A stretch of 64,000 nucleotides of DNA from Verrucomicrobiota bacterium (GTDB lineage Bacteria; Verrucomicrobiota; Verrucomicrobiia; CAIQCK01): NCBI GenBank assembly GCA_026397915.1, contig JAPLTX010000014.1, positions 186,001-250,000 of the forward strand. Direction: 5' to 3'. Positions 38,362 through 46,013 of this stretch are shown here, piece after piece; the first letter of the stretch is position 1; every line of letters starts with the position of its first letter. Both the position numbers and the translations under genes were made by a program. The notes under the pieces were generated by a model. It was not told the DNA's origin. It searched no databases and saw nothing but the letters and a program-made list of their open reading frames with translations.

Positions 38362-39978
38362 ATGCCGGAAGAACTCGAACTGACCGAGGAAATTCGTCGG
38401 GTAGAAAACATTTTCCACAACACCAACCGGAATTTTCTCGTTCTTGGAAGTGCAGGAACGGGAAAGAGTTTTCTGCTAAAACGTTTGGTCGAGAACTCCC
38501 GCAAAAGACTTCAGGTTTTGTCGTTCACGGGCTTGGCAGCTCTCCAAGTTGGCGGGCGCACCATCCACAGCTTCTTTGGATTCGACCTCGGCCTCCAGAA
38601 GCGGTCGCACTTACTGCTGACGGGGACTGCTGAACAACAAGAGAATCGCCGGCGCGCATTTCAAAGTCTCGAAGCAATTCTGATAGATGAGGTTTCAATG
38701 CTTCGCGCAGACCTGCTTGATGCTGTTGATGGCGTTTTACGGGAACACGGTCCGCGACCGGGCGAACCGTTTGGAGGTGTTCAGGTCGGGCTATTCGGTG
38801 ACGTTTTGCAGTTGCCGCCAATTGTCGACGACGACGTCGACCAAGCGTTTCGCGCACAAGCCAACAACCTGTCAATGCCGGTTTGGGATGAGGGATGGAT
38901 TTCACCTTGGTTCTTCGATTCGTTCGCATATAGGACGGGCGGATTTATGCGGCTGACCTTGAATCATGTTTTTCGCCAGCAAAACGAGGCGGTGGAAGGA
39001 GTGGAGTTCATTCGGTCCCTCCAGCGATTACGAGAAGGCCGGATGCAGCCAGAGGATTATGATCTCATCAATTCGAGAGTCCACAACGACCGGCCCCAAA
39101 AAGCTCTCTCGCTCGTGACCACGAACAAGGAAGCTGATAGGGAGAATGACGCGAGGTTCAATGCGCTGCCAGGCCTTCCTAAAACCTATCGGGCATTTCG
39201 AGCAGAGAACTGGCCGAAACATTGGAAGGGGAAATCATACGAGCCAGTTCCTGAAACGGTTGAAATCAAGAAGGACGCTTGGGTGTTGGTTTGCGCGAAC
39301 ATCGCCGATTCCGGTTTGGTGAACGGCAGCTTGGGCACTGTGCTTCACTGCGATGACGAAGAAGTGGTCCTACAGGTCGGCAACCGAGAAGCTTCTGTCC
39401 CGAGATACGTTTGGAAGTTCCCAATCTGGCGGTGGGACGGCGAAAACAAGAGAATGGTCAAGGACGGCGAGACAATCTACTCGCAAATGCCGCTGAAACT
39501 TGCATGGGCCATGACCATTCACAAGGCACAAGGTCAAACTGTTGACGGCCCGATGTGCGTTGACCTCGGACAGCGGATGTGGTCCGGAGGCCAAGCATAC
39601 GTCGCGTTGTCTCGCGTCAGGCGTCTCGATCAACTCCACCTCCGAAGACCCGTGACAAACGAGGATGTTCTGGTCGAGAGGAAAGCGCGGCAGTTTCTCT
39701 GCGAGGGAGACTCGGCCACTTCTTTTGACGAAACTCGTGCACTAGCCGCCACGGTGTATCGAAAAACCAAGAAAATGAAGGACAAGACCGTCGAGGAGAG
39801 AGAGCGTGCAGAACACGCTCAAAAACGCATTGAGACGCTCTTGACCGATGCCGCTGCCACACTTCAAGAATGGAAGCAAGTGGTGACAAGAATCGCCGCC
39901 TCTGAAAAGAAGATTCTGTCAGCATTGGAGCAAGCGAAGAAAGCTGGTTGGTTGGAACGTTTGCTTGGCAGATTCTGA
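38362..39978 (+). CDS. Pif1/RecD-like superfamily 1 DNA helicase
   Basis: The 538-residue protein has a strong AAAGGAGATAT site before its ATG. Helicase motifs appear in order: Walker A GSAGTGKS (29-36), SFTGLAALQVGGRTIHSFFG (motif Ia, typical of Pif1), LIDEVSML (Walker B, Asp109-Glu110), GDVLQLPP (motif III), LAWAMTIHKAQGQT (motif V) and AYVALSRVR (motif VI). The C-terminal 100 residues look like a charged coiled coil (KKMKDKTVEERERAEHAQKR). Pif1-type enzymes unwind DNA 5'-3'. It interrupts the sulfatase cluster and its composition is visibly less G+C-rich, suggesting recent acquisition. No partner nuclease or transposase is adjacent. Confidence 0.88.
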   Translation: MPEELELTEEIRRVENIFHNTNRNFLVLGSAGTGKSFLLKRLVENSRKRLQVLSFTGLAALQVGGRTIHSFFGFDLGLQKRSHLLLTGTAEQQENRRRAFQSLEAILIDEVSMLRADLLDAVDGVLREHGPRPGEPFGGVQVGLFGDVLQLPPIVDDDVDQAFRAQANNLSMPVWDEGWISPWFFDSFAYRTGGFMRLTLNHVFRQQNEAVEGVEFIRSLQRLREGRMQPEDYDLINSRVHNDRPQKALSLVTTNKEADRENDARFNALPGLPKTYRAFRAENWPKHWKGKSYEPVPETVEIKKDAWVLVCANIADSGLVNGSLGTVLHCDDEEVVLQVGNREASVPRYVWKFPIWRWDGENKRMVKDGETIYSQMPLKLAWAMTIHKAQGQTVDGPMCVDLGQRMWSGGQAYVALSRVRRLDQLHLRRPVTNEDVLVERKARQFLCEGDSATSFDETRALAATVYRKTKKMKDKTVEERERAEHAQKRIETLLTDAAATLQEWKQVVTRIAASEKKILSALEQAKKAGWLERLLGRF

Positions 39979-40097
39979 ATTCATTTCCCCAAGGTAATTC
40001 ATTGCAACTCCGGGTTGATTGCCGCAGCCATGTTAGGGCAAAGGCCAATTCATGGAGGATCGCAGGTTGTTTGGGAGGTCATGGTGGTATTGGAACG

Positions 40098-40151
40098 CAA
40101 CCGGGCACACGCACTAGAATCGCCAACTCTTGTAGTGCATGTGCCCGGTTG
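40098..40151. repeat. 54-bp hairpin with 19-bp arms
   Basis: CAACCGGGCACACGCACTA (40098-40116) and TAGTGCATGTGCCCGGTTG (40133-40151) are inverted copies with one mismatch, around a 16-base loop. In minus-strand RNA the mismatch becomes a G-U pair, so all 19 positions would pair. No run of T follows on the plus strand, so it is not a standard terminator. It lies 119 bases after the helicase stop. Confidence 0.85.
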
Positions 40152-40200
40152 CTCTCTCAGCATTGTATGACTGGCAGACGGGAAGATGTTACGAGCCTTT

Positions 40201-40206
40201 AGGAGG
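40201..40206 (+). promoter_or_regulatory. Perfect AGGAGG ribosome-binding site
   Basis: AGGAGG lies nine bases before an ATG at 40216. It is the best Shine-Dalgarno match I noticed in the window, yet leads only into a 47-codon ORF that ends inside the 21-bp repeats. Confidence 0.6.
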
Positions 40207-40215
40207 ATTTTTTCT

Positions 40216-40359
40216 ATGTTTTCCACACGTTTTCGCATGTTTCCGACGTGGCGCGGCTGTTTTGGAGCCGTCGCGGGGATATGTGCCGCCGTCTGGTGGG
40301 GCTGTAACTCCGCCGGGGGGTTCTTTGCCGCCGCTGTGGAGATATGTTTCGCCGCTTGA
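40216..40359 (+). CDS. Possible 47-residue hydrophobic peptide running into the 21-bp repeats
   Basis: This ORF is too short for the track. It starts MFSTRFRMFPTWRGCFGAVA and continues with a hydrophobic, Cys/Ala/Gly-rich stretch (GICAAVWWGCN, GGFFAAAVEICFAA) before a TGA. The first 18 residues come from unique sequence; the rest comes from repeat units 1-5. After the TGA, and a TAG eight codons later, the same frame stays open and keeps a seven-residue periodicity (SAGRFLA, SAVWFFI, AAAGLFR, TAAAFLA). It may be a small membrane peptide, a leader peptide, or the broken start of a longer repeat protein. The perfect ribosome-binding site is the main support. Confidence 0.4.
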   Translation: MFSTRFRMFPTWRGCFGAVAGICAAVWWGCNSAGGFFAAAVEICFAA

Positions 40360-40521
40360 GCATTCTTTACCGCCGCTTGGTAGTTCCTTACAGCCGCTGT
40401 GGCGTTATTTCAATCCGCTGGAAGGTTCCTTGCCTCCGCTGTGTGGTTCTTTATCGCCGCTGCGGGATTATTCCGCACCGCTGCGGCATTCCTCGCGGAC
40501 GCTGGAAGGTTCCGTCCCGCC
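40270..40521. repeat. Twelve contiguous 21-bp tandem repeats
   Basis: Twelve units of exactly 21 bp fill 40270-40521 with no insertions. The consensus is roughly GCTGNGGNGTTCTTTNCCGC followed by C: the junction CCGCTG and the central TT are strongly kept, while bases 5-9 and 16-19 vary. Because 21 is a multiple of three, each plus-strand frame reads a seven-residue periodic peptide (PLEGSLP-, YRRxxVP- or SAGRFLA-like). Units 1-3 are the most diverged. A further weak unit may precede 40270. Confidence 0.9.
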
Positions 40522-40612
40522 GCCTTGCCGGGCTGCGGGCGGCGGGTGGGAAAAACGCTTGCCTTGTCGCGAGGGGCGGAGTTACAAGGGCGCGAACCAC
40601 TCCTTACATATT

Positions 40613-40933
40613 ATGAGCACGACGAACAGTTCCACGGGAAAGCCGCTGTTGTCGCTGGCGCAGGTCAGCAAGTTGTTGAGCGATGAGACGCGGTGGCGGT
40701 TGTTGCGGGAGATGAGCAAGGGAGAGATGCTGCCGACCGCCGATCTGGCCAAGCGCGCGGGGACGACTCCCGACTCGGCATACAAGCACCTGATCGTCTT
40801 GAACCGGATGGGTGTCGCGGTGCAGCGCTATCGCGGGTTCTTCGCGATGACGCCCGCGTTCCTGCCGCCCGCCGGCTCGACGACGCTGGACCTCGGCCAC
40901 TGCGTGGTCAAACTCGACACGCCGCTGGAGTAG
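40613..40933 (+). CDS. Small winged-helix (ArsR-like) transcription regulator
   Basis: The 106-residue protein starts MSTTNSSTGKPLLSLAQVSK and has an ArsR-type winged helix: VSKLLSDETRWRLLREMSKG, then the helix-turn-helix TADLAKRAGTTPDSAYKHLI and the wing VAVQRYRGFFAMTPAF. The tail GSTTLDLGHCVVKLDTPLE resembles many small HTH proteins I associate with verrucomicrobia. There is no metal-binding cysteine cluster. The frame stays open upstream to 40139 through the 21-bp repeats, so a longer form is possible, but nothing in that extension looks like folded protein. It is the only recognisable regulator in the window and converges on the second sulfatase block. Confidence 0.78.
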   Translation: MSTTNSSTGKPLLSLAQVSKLLSDETRWRLLREMSKGEMLPTADLAKRAGTTPDSAYKHLIVLNRMGVAVQRYRGFFAMTPAFLPPAGSTTLDLGHCVVKLDTPLE

Positions 40934-40934
40934 G

Positions 40935-40954
40935 CGGGCGGGCAGAACCGCCCG
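40935..40954. terminator. Possible bidirectional terminator between the regulator and sulfatase 16
   Basis: CGGGCGG-GCAGAA-CCGCCCG forms a 7-bp G+C-rich hairpin in the 30-base gap between two convergent genes. The position suits a shared terminator; there is no clear T-run on either side. Confidence 0.45.
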
Positions 40955-40963
40955 GCAGCTTCA

Positions 40964-42694
40964 TCACTTGTTCTTTCCGCCGGTGATGAACTCATCGCGG
41001 CTGAGGACGCCGTCCTTGTTCTTGTCGAACTGGATGAAACGCTTCGGCGCTTCGTCGGGATCGGGCTGGCCGGTGAGGAACTCCTCGCGCGTGAGCTTGC
41101 CGTCGCCGTCCTTGTCGCGCTTGTCGAACATCGCGCCCCGGTCTTGCTTTGGCTTTTTCGATGCGGGCTTGGCGCCGGCTTTCTTGGCGCTGCCAATCTG
41201 CGGCTTCGCTTCCGGCTGCTTAGCGAGGATGGCGCGGAGCTGCGCGACGACCTCCGGCTTGTCGGCGGCGAGGTTTTTCGTTTCGTCGGGGTCGGCTTCG
41301 TAATCGTAAAGCTCCAGCACGGCGGTGTCGGCCGGTTCGCCGATCTTCTTCCACTCGACGAGCCGGTAGCGCGCGGTGCGGACGGCGCGGCCCATGCCCT
41401 GGCTGCGCGGATAGACGTGGAGGACGGCTTCCTTCGTCTTGGCGGCGGGATTTTTCAACGCGGCGGCGAAACTCGCGCCGTCGAGGCCTTGCGGCGCGGG
41501 CAGGCCGGCGAGTTCGCAGAGCGTCGGGTAGATGTCCACCGACTCGGCGAGTGCACCGGTCTTCGCGCCGGCCCTGGCAACACCGGGCGCGACGACGATG
41601 AGCGGGATGCGCGCGGCCTGTTCGTAGTTGGTGTGCTTGCACCACATGCCGTGGTCGCCGAGATGCCAGCCGTGGTCGCCCCAGAGGACGATGAGGGTGT
41701 TCTTCGCGAGGCCGTTGCGGTCGAGCGCGTCGAGCACGCGGCCAAGCTGCGCGTCCATGTAGCTCGTCGCGGCGTGGTAGCCGTGGATGAGCAGGCGCGT
41801 CTTCGCGTCGTCGGGCGGGCCGACCTCCGGGATGTCGCTGTATTGGCGCAGCTCGCCCCACGTCGTCGGCGCGAACTCCGGCGCGCCGATGGGCGGCACG
41901 CGCAGCTTCGGCAACGGAAACGCCGCGCGGTCGTAGAGGTCCCAGTATTTCTTCGGCGCGATGAACGGCAGGTGCGGCTTGAGGAAGCCGACGGCGATGA
42001 ACCACGGCTCGCCGGGTTTGGCTTTGGCGGCGTCGAGACGGCGGACGGCCTCGTCGGCGATCATGCCGTCGCCGTAGGTGGTGTCCGGCACGTCAGCGCA
42101 TTCGGTCGCCGCGCCGCGCGGCAGCTTCCACGGGTCCACCTTCGCGTTGGAGAAGCGCGCTTCCTCGCGGGTCATCTCCTTGGGGCGGTTCTCCTTGAGC
42201 ACATAGCCGCCGCCCTGGACGCCCATCGGCCGCCAATGCTCGACGCTCCACGACGCGGGGTCCTCGGTGTTGCCGTGGCCGACGTGGAATATCTTCCCCA
42301 TCGCCTCGGTGCGATAGCCGTGCTGCTTGAAATACTGCGCCAGTGTCACGGCGTCGGGCACGCTCTTGCGGAAGTTGGTGGCGAGGTCGTAGATGCCGAG
42401 TGTCTGCGACCGCAGGCCGGTCATGAGCGCGTTGCGCGACGGCGAGCAGACGGCTTGGTTGCAGAACGCGCGCTCGAACAGCACCCCGCGCGTCGCGAGC
42501 CGGTCAATGTTCGGCGACTTCACGATCGGCGTGCCGTAACAACCGAGCAGCGGCTTGAGGTCGTCCACGCAGATGAGCAGGACGTTTGGATTTTGGATTT
42601 TGGATTCTGGATTTTGGATTGGTGCTTCAGCCGCGTGCAACGTGGCCGGAACAGTTAGCAACAAAGCAGTGAAGATGGTGAGGATATGTCTCAT
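40964..42694 (-). CDS. Sulfatase 16 (iduronate-2-sulfatase-like) with C-terminal EF-hands
   Basis: I start at MRHILTIFTALLLTVPATLH (42694), giving 576 residues. LLICVDDLKPLLGCYGTPIV and VCSPSRNALMTGLRSQTLGI (Cys83 as formylglycine) closely recall iduronate-2-sulfatase, as does GKIFHVGHGNTEDPASW; LWGDHGWHLGDHGMWCKHTN completes the site. The C-terminus has two EF-hand loops, DKRDKDGDGKLTREEF and DKNKDGVLSRDEF, after a basic linker (KKAGAKPASKKPK). The mature N-terminus contains APIQNPESKIQNPN, encoded by five heptamers and not expected in the family. Iduronate 2-sulfate is a plausible substrate. Confidence 0.94.
   Translation of the reverse strand: MRHILTIFTALLLTVPATLHAAEAPIQNPESKIQNPNVLLICVDDLKPLLGCYGTPIVKSPNIDRLATRGVLFERAFCNQAVCSPSRNALMTGLRSQTLGIYDLATNFRKSVPDAVTLAQYFKQHGYRTEAMGKIFHVGHGNTEDPASWSVEHWRPMGVQGGGYVLKENRPKEMTREEARFSNAKVDPWKLPRGAATECADVPDTTYGDGMIADEAVRRLDAAKAKPGEPWFIAVGFLKPHLPFIAPKKYWDLYDRAAFPLPKLRVPPIGAPEFAPTTWGELRQYSDIPEVGPPDDAKTRLLIHGYHAATSYMDAQLGRVLDALDRNGLAKNTLIVLWGDHGWHLGDHGMWCKHTNYEQAARIPLIVVAPGVARAGAKTGALAESVDIYPTLCELAGLPAPQGLDGASFAAALKNPAAKTKEAVLHVYPRSQGMGRAVRTARYRLVEWKKIGEPADTAVLELYDYEADPDETKNLAADKPEVVAQLRAILAKQPEAKPQIGSAKKAGAKPASKKPKQDRGAMFDKRDKDGDGKLTREEFLTGQPDPDEAPKRFIQFDKNKDGVLSRDEFITGGKNK
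42585..42619. repeat. Five heptamers (TTTGGAT) inside sulfatase 16
   Basis: TTTGGAT, TTTGGAT, TTTGGAT, TCTGGAT, TTTGGAT occupy 42585-42619 within the coding sequence and are translated as IQNPESKIQNP just before the first metal-binding strand. Thirty-five bases is not a multiple of three, yet the frame is open. Confidence 0.85.
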
Positions 42695-42718
42695 GGGCGC
42701 GGTCCTGAATAACTGCAA

Positions 42719-44278
42719 TCACGGCAACTGCGGTTTCAGTGGCGTGGTGCCGTCCTTGTCCACGGGGTAAAGGGCGTTGTGTTTCTCCAAGCTCGCGATC
42801 AACCCACGCATCATGCGGCGGAGTTCGTCGGGTTTGGAGGCGGCGAGGTCGTTTTGCTCGAAGGGGTCGTCCTTGAGGTTGAAAAGCTGGTAATGCGCGC
42901 CACCGGACTGGATGGAGCCGCCATGTGTGGGAACATCGGGCAGGGCGTGGTAGATGACTTTCCAGTCGCCATCCCGCCAGACGGTGAAGTAGTTGCTGCG
43001 ATGCGGCGCGTGCGGATAATTCATGAGGAATTGTTCCGGGCGGCGGCTGTCGCGTTTGCCGGTGAGCAGCGTGTCGAGGCGCGCGCCGTCCACGATGTGC
43101 TTCCCGGGCGATTTGACGCCAGTGAGCGCGAGGATGGTGGGGAACATATCGTAGATAGCCGCTTGCTGACTTTGGATGGCGCCAACGGCGATAGGCAGTC
43201 GCTTCTGATACGCGTTGCCGGCGGCCTTCGCCCACGCGGCGATGAACGGCACTCTCATGCCGCCTTCGTAGTGCGCGCCTTTCTTGCCGCGCAGCGGCGC
43301 GGCGCAGGCGACCTCATGCTGGTGGCCCAGCGGTGCGTCCGAGCCGTTGTCGCCGAGGAAGAAGATGAGCGTGTTGTCGGCCACGCCGAGTTTGTCGAGG
43401 TGATCGAGCACGTCGCCGAGCGATTTGTCCATGCCCTCGATAAGCGTCGCGAAGGCTTGCGCGTCCTTTGGCTTGCCGGAGTTCTCGTAATGCGCGGCGA
43501 ATCGCGGGTCGGAGTTGAACGGCGCGTGGACGGCGTAGTGCGCGAAGTAGAGGAAGAACGGTTTGCCGGACTTTACCGCATCGCCAACGCGCGCGTTGGC
43601 CTCCAGCGTGAGGGCCTCGCTTAGGAAGATGTCTTGGCCGTGGTATTTCTCCAGGCCGGGGACGGCGTTGCCTGGCCCCGCCTTGCCCTTCTTGCCTTTG
43701 GGGTTCGTCGGACGACCGAAGTTCTGCGTGCCGTAGTAACTGCCCGGCGCGCCGATGGAACAGCCGGCAACGTTGATGTCGAAGCCGAGGTTCTTCGGCT
43801 CGGCGCCCTCGAATGCACGCGCCCCGAAGTGGCCTTTGCCGACGTGGATGGTGCGGTAGCCCGCCGCTTGGAGCAACCGTGGCAGCGTCACGTCGCCCTT
43901 CTTCAAACCTTTCCAGTTCCAGTGGGGTGGGCCTTGGGGGCCGGCGTTGTCCTTGTCGGGATTGATCCAGTTCGTCGTGTGATGCCGCGCTGCGTTCTGG
44001 CCGGTCAGGATGGAGATGCGCGTGGGCGAACAAACGCTCATAGCGCAGAAGTTGTTGAAGCGGACGCCGCGCGCTGCCAGCCGTTCCATGTTCGGCGTGC
44101 GGTAGTAGTCGTTGAGCGGATACCGCTTCGGCGTGCCCGCCGCATCGGTGAGGAACGGCACCGAGGTGTCCATCACGCCCATGTCATCCACGAGGAAGAT
44201 GATGATGTTGGGTTTGGTTTCGGCCGCGAAAACCGTCGCGGCCAGCAACGGCAGAAGCAGTTGGATCAGTTTTCTCAT
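42719..44278 (-). CDS. Sulfatase 17 (arylsulfatase A-like, long loops)
   Basis: The 519-residue exported sulfatase follows GAGGAAAG and begins MRKLIQLLLPLLAATVFAAE. NIIIFLVDDMGVMDTSVPFL is followed by an unusual insert (TDAAGTPKRYPLNDYYRTPN) before VCSPTRISILTGQNAARHHT, with Cys83 as formylglycine. VGKGHFGARAFEGAEPKNLG has Gly-His where most have Trp-His, and FLGDNGSDAPLGHQHE completes the site. It groups with sulfatases 2 and 14. A basic loop (NPKGKKGKAGPGN) sits near residue 205. Ten bases separate it from sulfatase 18 and 24 from sulfatase 16. Confidence 0.93.
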   Translation of the reverse strand: MRKLIQLLLPLLAATVFAAETKPNIIIFLVDDMGVMDTSVPFLTDAAGTPKRYPLNDYYRTPNMERLAARGVRFNNFCAMSVCSPTRISILTGQNAARHHTTNWINPDKDNAGPQGPPHWNWKGLKKGDVTLPRLLQAAGYRTIHVGKGHFGARAFEGAEPKNLGFDINVAGCSIGAPGSYYGTQNFGRPTNPKGKKGKAGPGNAVPGLEKYHGQDIFLSEALTLEANARVGDAVKSGKPFFLYFAHYAVHAPFNSDPRFAAHYENSGKPKDAQAFATLIEGMDKSLGDVLDHLDKLGVADNTLIFFLGDNGSDAPLGHQHEVACAAPLRGKKGAHYEGGMRVPFIAAWAKAAGNAYQKRLPIAVGAIQSQQAAIYDMFPTILALTGVKSPGKHIVDGARLDTLLTGKRDSRRPEQFLMNYPHAPHRSNYFTVWRDGDWKVIYHALPDVPTHGGSIQSGGAHYQLFNLKDDPFEQNDLAASKPDELRRMMRGLIASLEKHNALYPVDKDGTTPLKPQLP

Positions 44279-44288
44279 GGCTTTCCTC

Positions 44289-45989
44289 TCACGGTTTCAA
44301 TTTGCCGCCCATCGTCACGAACTCTTCCTCGCTGAGCACGCCGTCCTTGTTCGTGTCGAACGTCGGGAAGCGGCGGCGGCCCTCGGCCTCATCGGGGAAC
44401 TTGTGGAGGTATTCCTCCAGCGTGAGCTTGCCGTCCTTGTTCGTGTCCTTGGCTTTGAACATCGTCGGGCGGTCGGGCGCGGCTTTGCCCTGCGATTTAC
44501 CCTTGGCCTTGCCGGGTTGGCGCGGCGTATCCACCGGTTTGCCGGTGGCGGCGGCTGTCTCTCGCGCTTTGCTCGGCGGCAACGTTTTCTGCCATGCCAG
44601 CGACTTCGCCGTGAGTTCCTTCACCACGTCCGGATGCCCGGCGGCGACATCATGCTCCTCGCCGATGTCTTTCGGGATGTTGTAGAGCTGCGCGCCGCTG
44701 CCGCTGTGGTTCACAAAGAGTTTCCACGGGCCATCGCGGACGGCGAGCATCGGCGGCATGTAGTCGTCACCCCAGACGCGGAAAAGCCATTCCCAGTGCA
44801 GCGGCTTCGAGCGCGGGCGCGACTTGCCGAGCCAGATGTCGCTCACGTCTTCGCCGTCCGGCTGCACTTCCGCAGGCACTGTCACGCCGGTGAGTTTGCA
44901 AACCGTCGGCAGCCAGTCCACCGCGCCGACCACACTTGTGTCGTCCACGCGGCCGGCGGCGACGCGGCCGGGCCAGCGCAACAGGCCGAACGTGCGGACG
45001 CCGCCCTCATACATGCTGCGTTTGCGCGCGCGCAGCGGGCCGGTGTTGCCGACGCCGGCGTTCGCGGCATTGCTGATGTTGTAGTCCTCGGGACCATTGT
45101 CGCTGGAGAGAAAGACGATCGTGTTGTCCGTCAGACCGAGTTCGTCCAGCGTGCGCAACAGCCGGCCAACCTGCGTGTCGAGGTCGGTCAGCGACGCGCA
45201 GAAGATGCGCATCTGGCTCTTCAGGTCTTTCGCCGAGCCGAGATACTTCTGCATCCACGGCCCGAACGCCGGGTCGGCGGCACGCGGTTCGAGGTCGTCA
45301 TAGACGGCAAGTTGTTCCGGCGTGGGGTCGAGTTTGGCGTGCGGCAATAGCGTCCAGACGTTGAGGTAGAACGGCTTCTCCTTGTTCTCGCGCAAGAACG
45401 CGATGGCGTGGTCCATGATGATGCCGGTGGACTTGCCCCACCAGTGCGGCTCCGGCTTGGCGTCCTTCTCGCGCAACTGCGGGCCGTTGGAAACGATGGT
45501 GACGTGTTTGTTGATGCCGTAAGCGCCCGGTTCCGGCGCGCCGTCGCCGCTGCCGAGATGCCATTTGCCAAAGTGGCCGGTCGTATAGCCGGCTTGCTGG
45601 AGTAGCCGCGTGATCGTTGGCACCTTCGGGTCAAGCCAGTCGGGCATGGAACGGGACGCGTTCTGCTCGTGCGTCGCGAAGTGGCCGTGGACGAGATGCC
45701 GCGCCGGGTAGTGCGAGGTCATGAACGCGCACCGGCTCGGCGAGCAGACCGTCGCGGCGACATAGAACTGCTTGAACCACGTGCTCTGGCTGGCGAACCG
45801 GTCGAGATTTGGCGTCTTCACGTAAGGATGCCCGGCGAACCGCGCGTCGTTCCAGCCCTGGTCGTCGGTGAGGATGAAGATGACGTTGGGCTTCTTCTCC
45901 GCCGCGATGGCAGAGGCGAGACAGACCGTTGCGACAAGCGCCGCCGCCAGCCACCAACGCCGGCGAGGCCATGATGTTGATGCTGTCAT
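44289..45989 (-). CDS. Sulfatase 18 with C-terminal EF-hands
   Basis: The 566-residue exported enzyme has a Trp-rich signal peptide (RRRWWLAAALVATVCLASAI), FILTDDQGWNDARFAGHPYV, and VCSPSRCAFMTSHYPARHLV with Cys82 as formylglycine. FGKWHLGSGDGAPEPGAYGI and LSSDNGPEDYNISN follow. After a basic linker (RQPGKAKGKSQGKAAPD) it ends with two EF-hand loops, DTNKDGKLTLEEY and DTNKDGVLSEEEF, homologous to the tail of sulfatase 16 although the catalytic domains are of different types. The EF-hands probably bind calcium and may stabilise the enzyme or tether it. Confidence 0.93.
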   Translation of the reverse strand: MTASTSWPRRRWWLAAALVATVCLASAIAAEKKPNVIFILTDDQGWNDARFAGHPYVKTPNLDRFASQSTWFKQFYVAATVCSPSRCAFMTSHYPARHLVHGHFATHEQNASRSMPDWLDPKVPTITRLLQQAGYTTGHFGKWHLGSGDGAPEPGAYGINKHVTIVSNGPQLREKDAKPEPHWWGKSTGIIMDHAIAFLRENKEKPFYLNVWTLLPHAKLDPTPEQLAVYDDLEPRAADPAFGPWMQKYLGSAKDLKSQMRIFCASLTDLDTQVGRLLRTLDELGLTDNTIVFLSSDNGPEDYNISNAANAGVGNTGPLRARKRSMYEGGVRTFGLLRWPGRVAAGRVDDTSVVGAVDWLPTVCKLTGVTVPAEVQPDGEDVSDIWLGKSRPRSKPLHWEWLFRVWGDDYMPPMLAVRDGPWKLFVNHSGSGAQLYNIPKDIGEEHDVAAGHPDVVKELTAKSLAWQKTLPPSKARETAAATGKPVDTPRQPGKAKGKSQGKAAPDRPTMFKAKDTNKDGKLTLEEYLHKFPDEAEGRRRFPTFDTNKDGVLSEEEFVTMGGKLKP

Positions 45990-46013
45990 GTTCGTCTCAG
46001 GATTGCGGGCGTG

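Noticed and set aside
38362-39978. Helicase as part of a known anti-phage defence system
   Set aside because: No nuclease, methylase, protease or other defence partner is adjacent; the single gene is not enough to name a system.
40270-40521. CRISPR array
   Set aside because: Units are contiguous 21-bp repeats without spacers, they vary internally, and no cas gene is present.
40139-40933. A 264-residue protein fusing repeat-encoded peptide to the HTH domain
   Set aside because: The extension begins inside the hairpin, all three plus-strand frames of the 21-bp repeats are largely open, and homologous HTH proteins start near MSTTNSS. Kept only as a remark.
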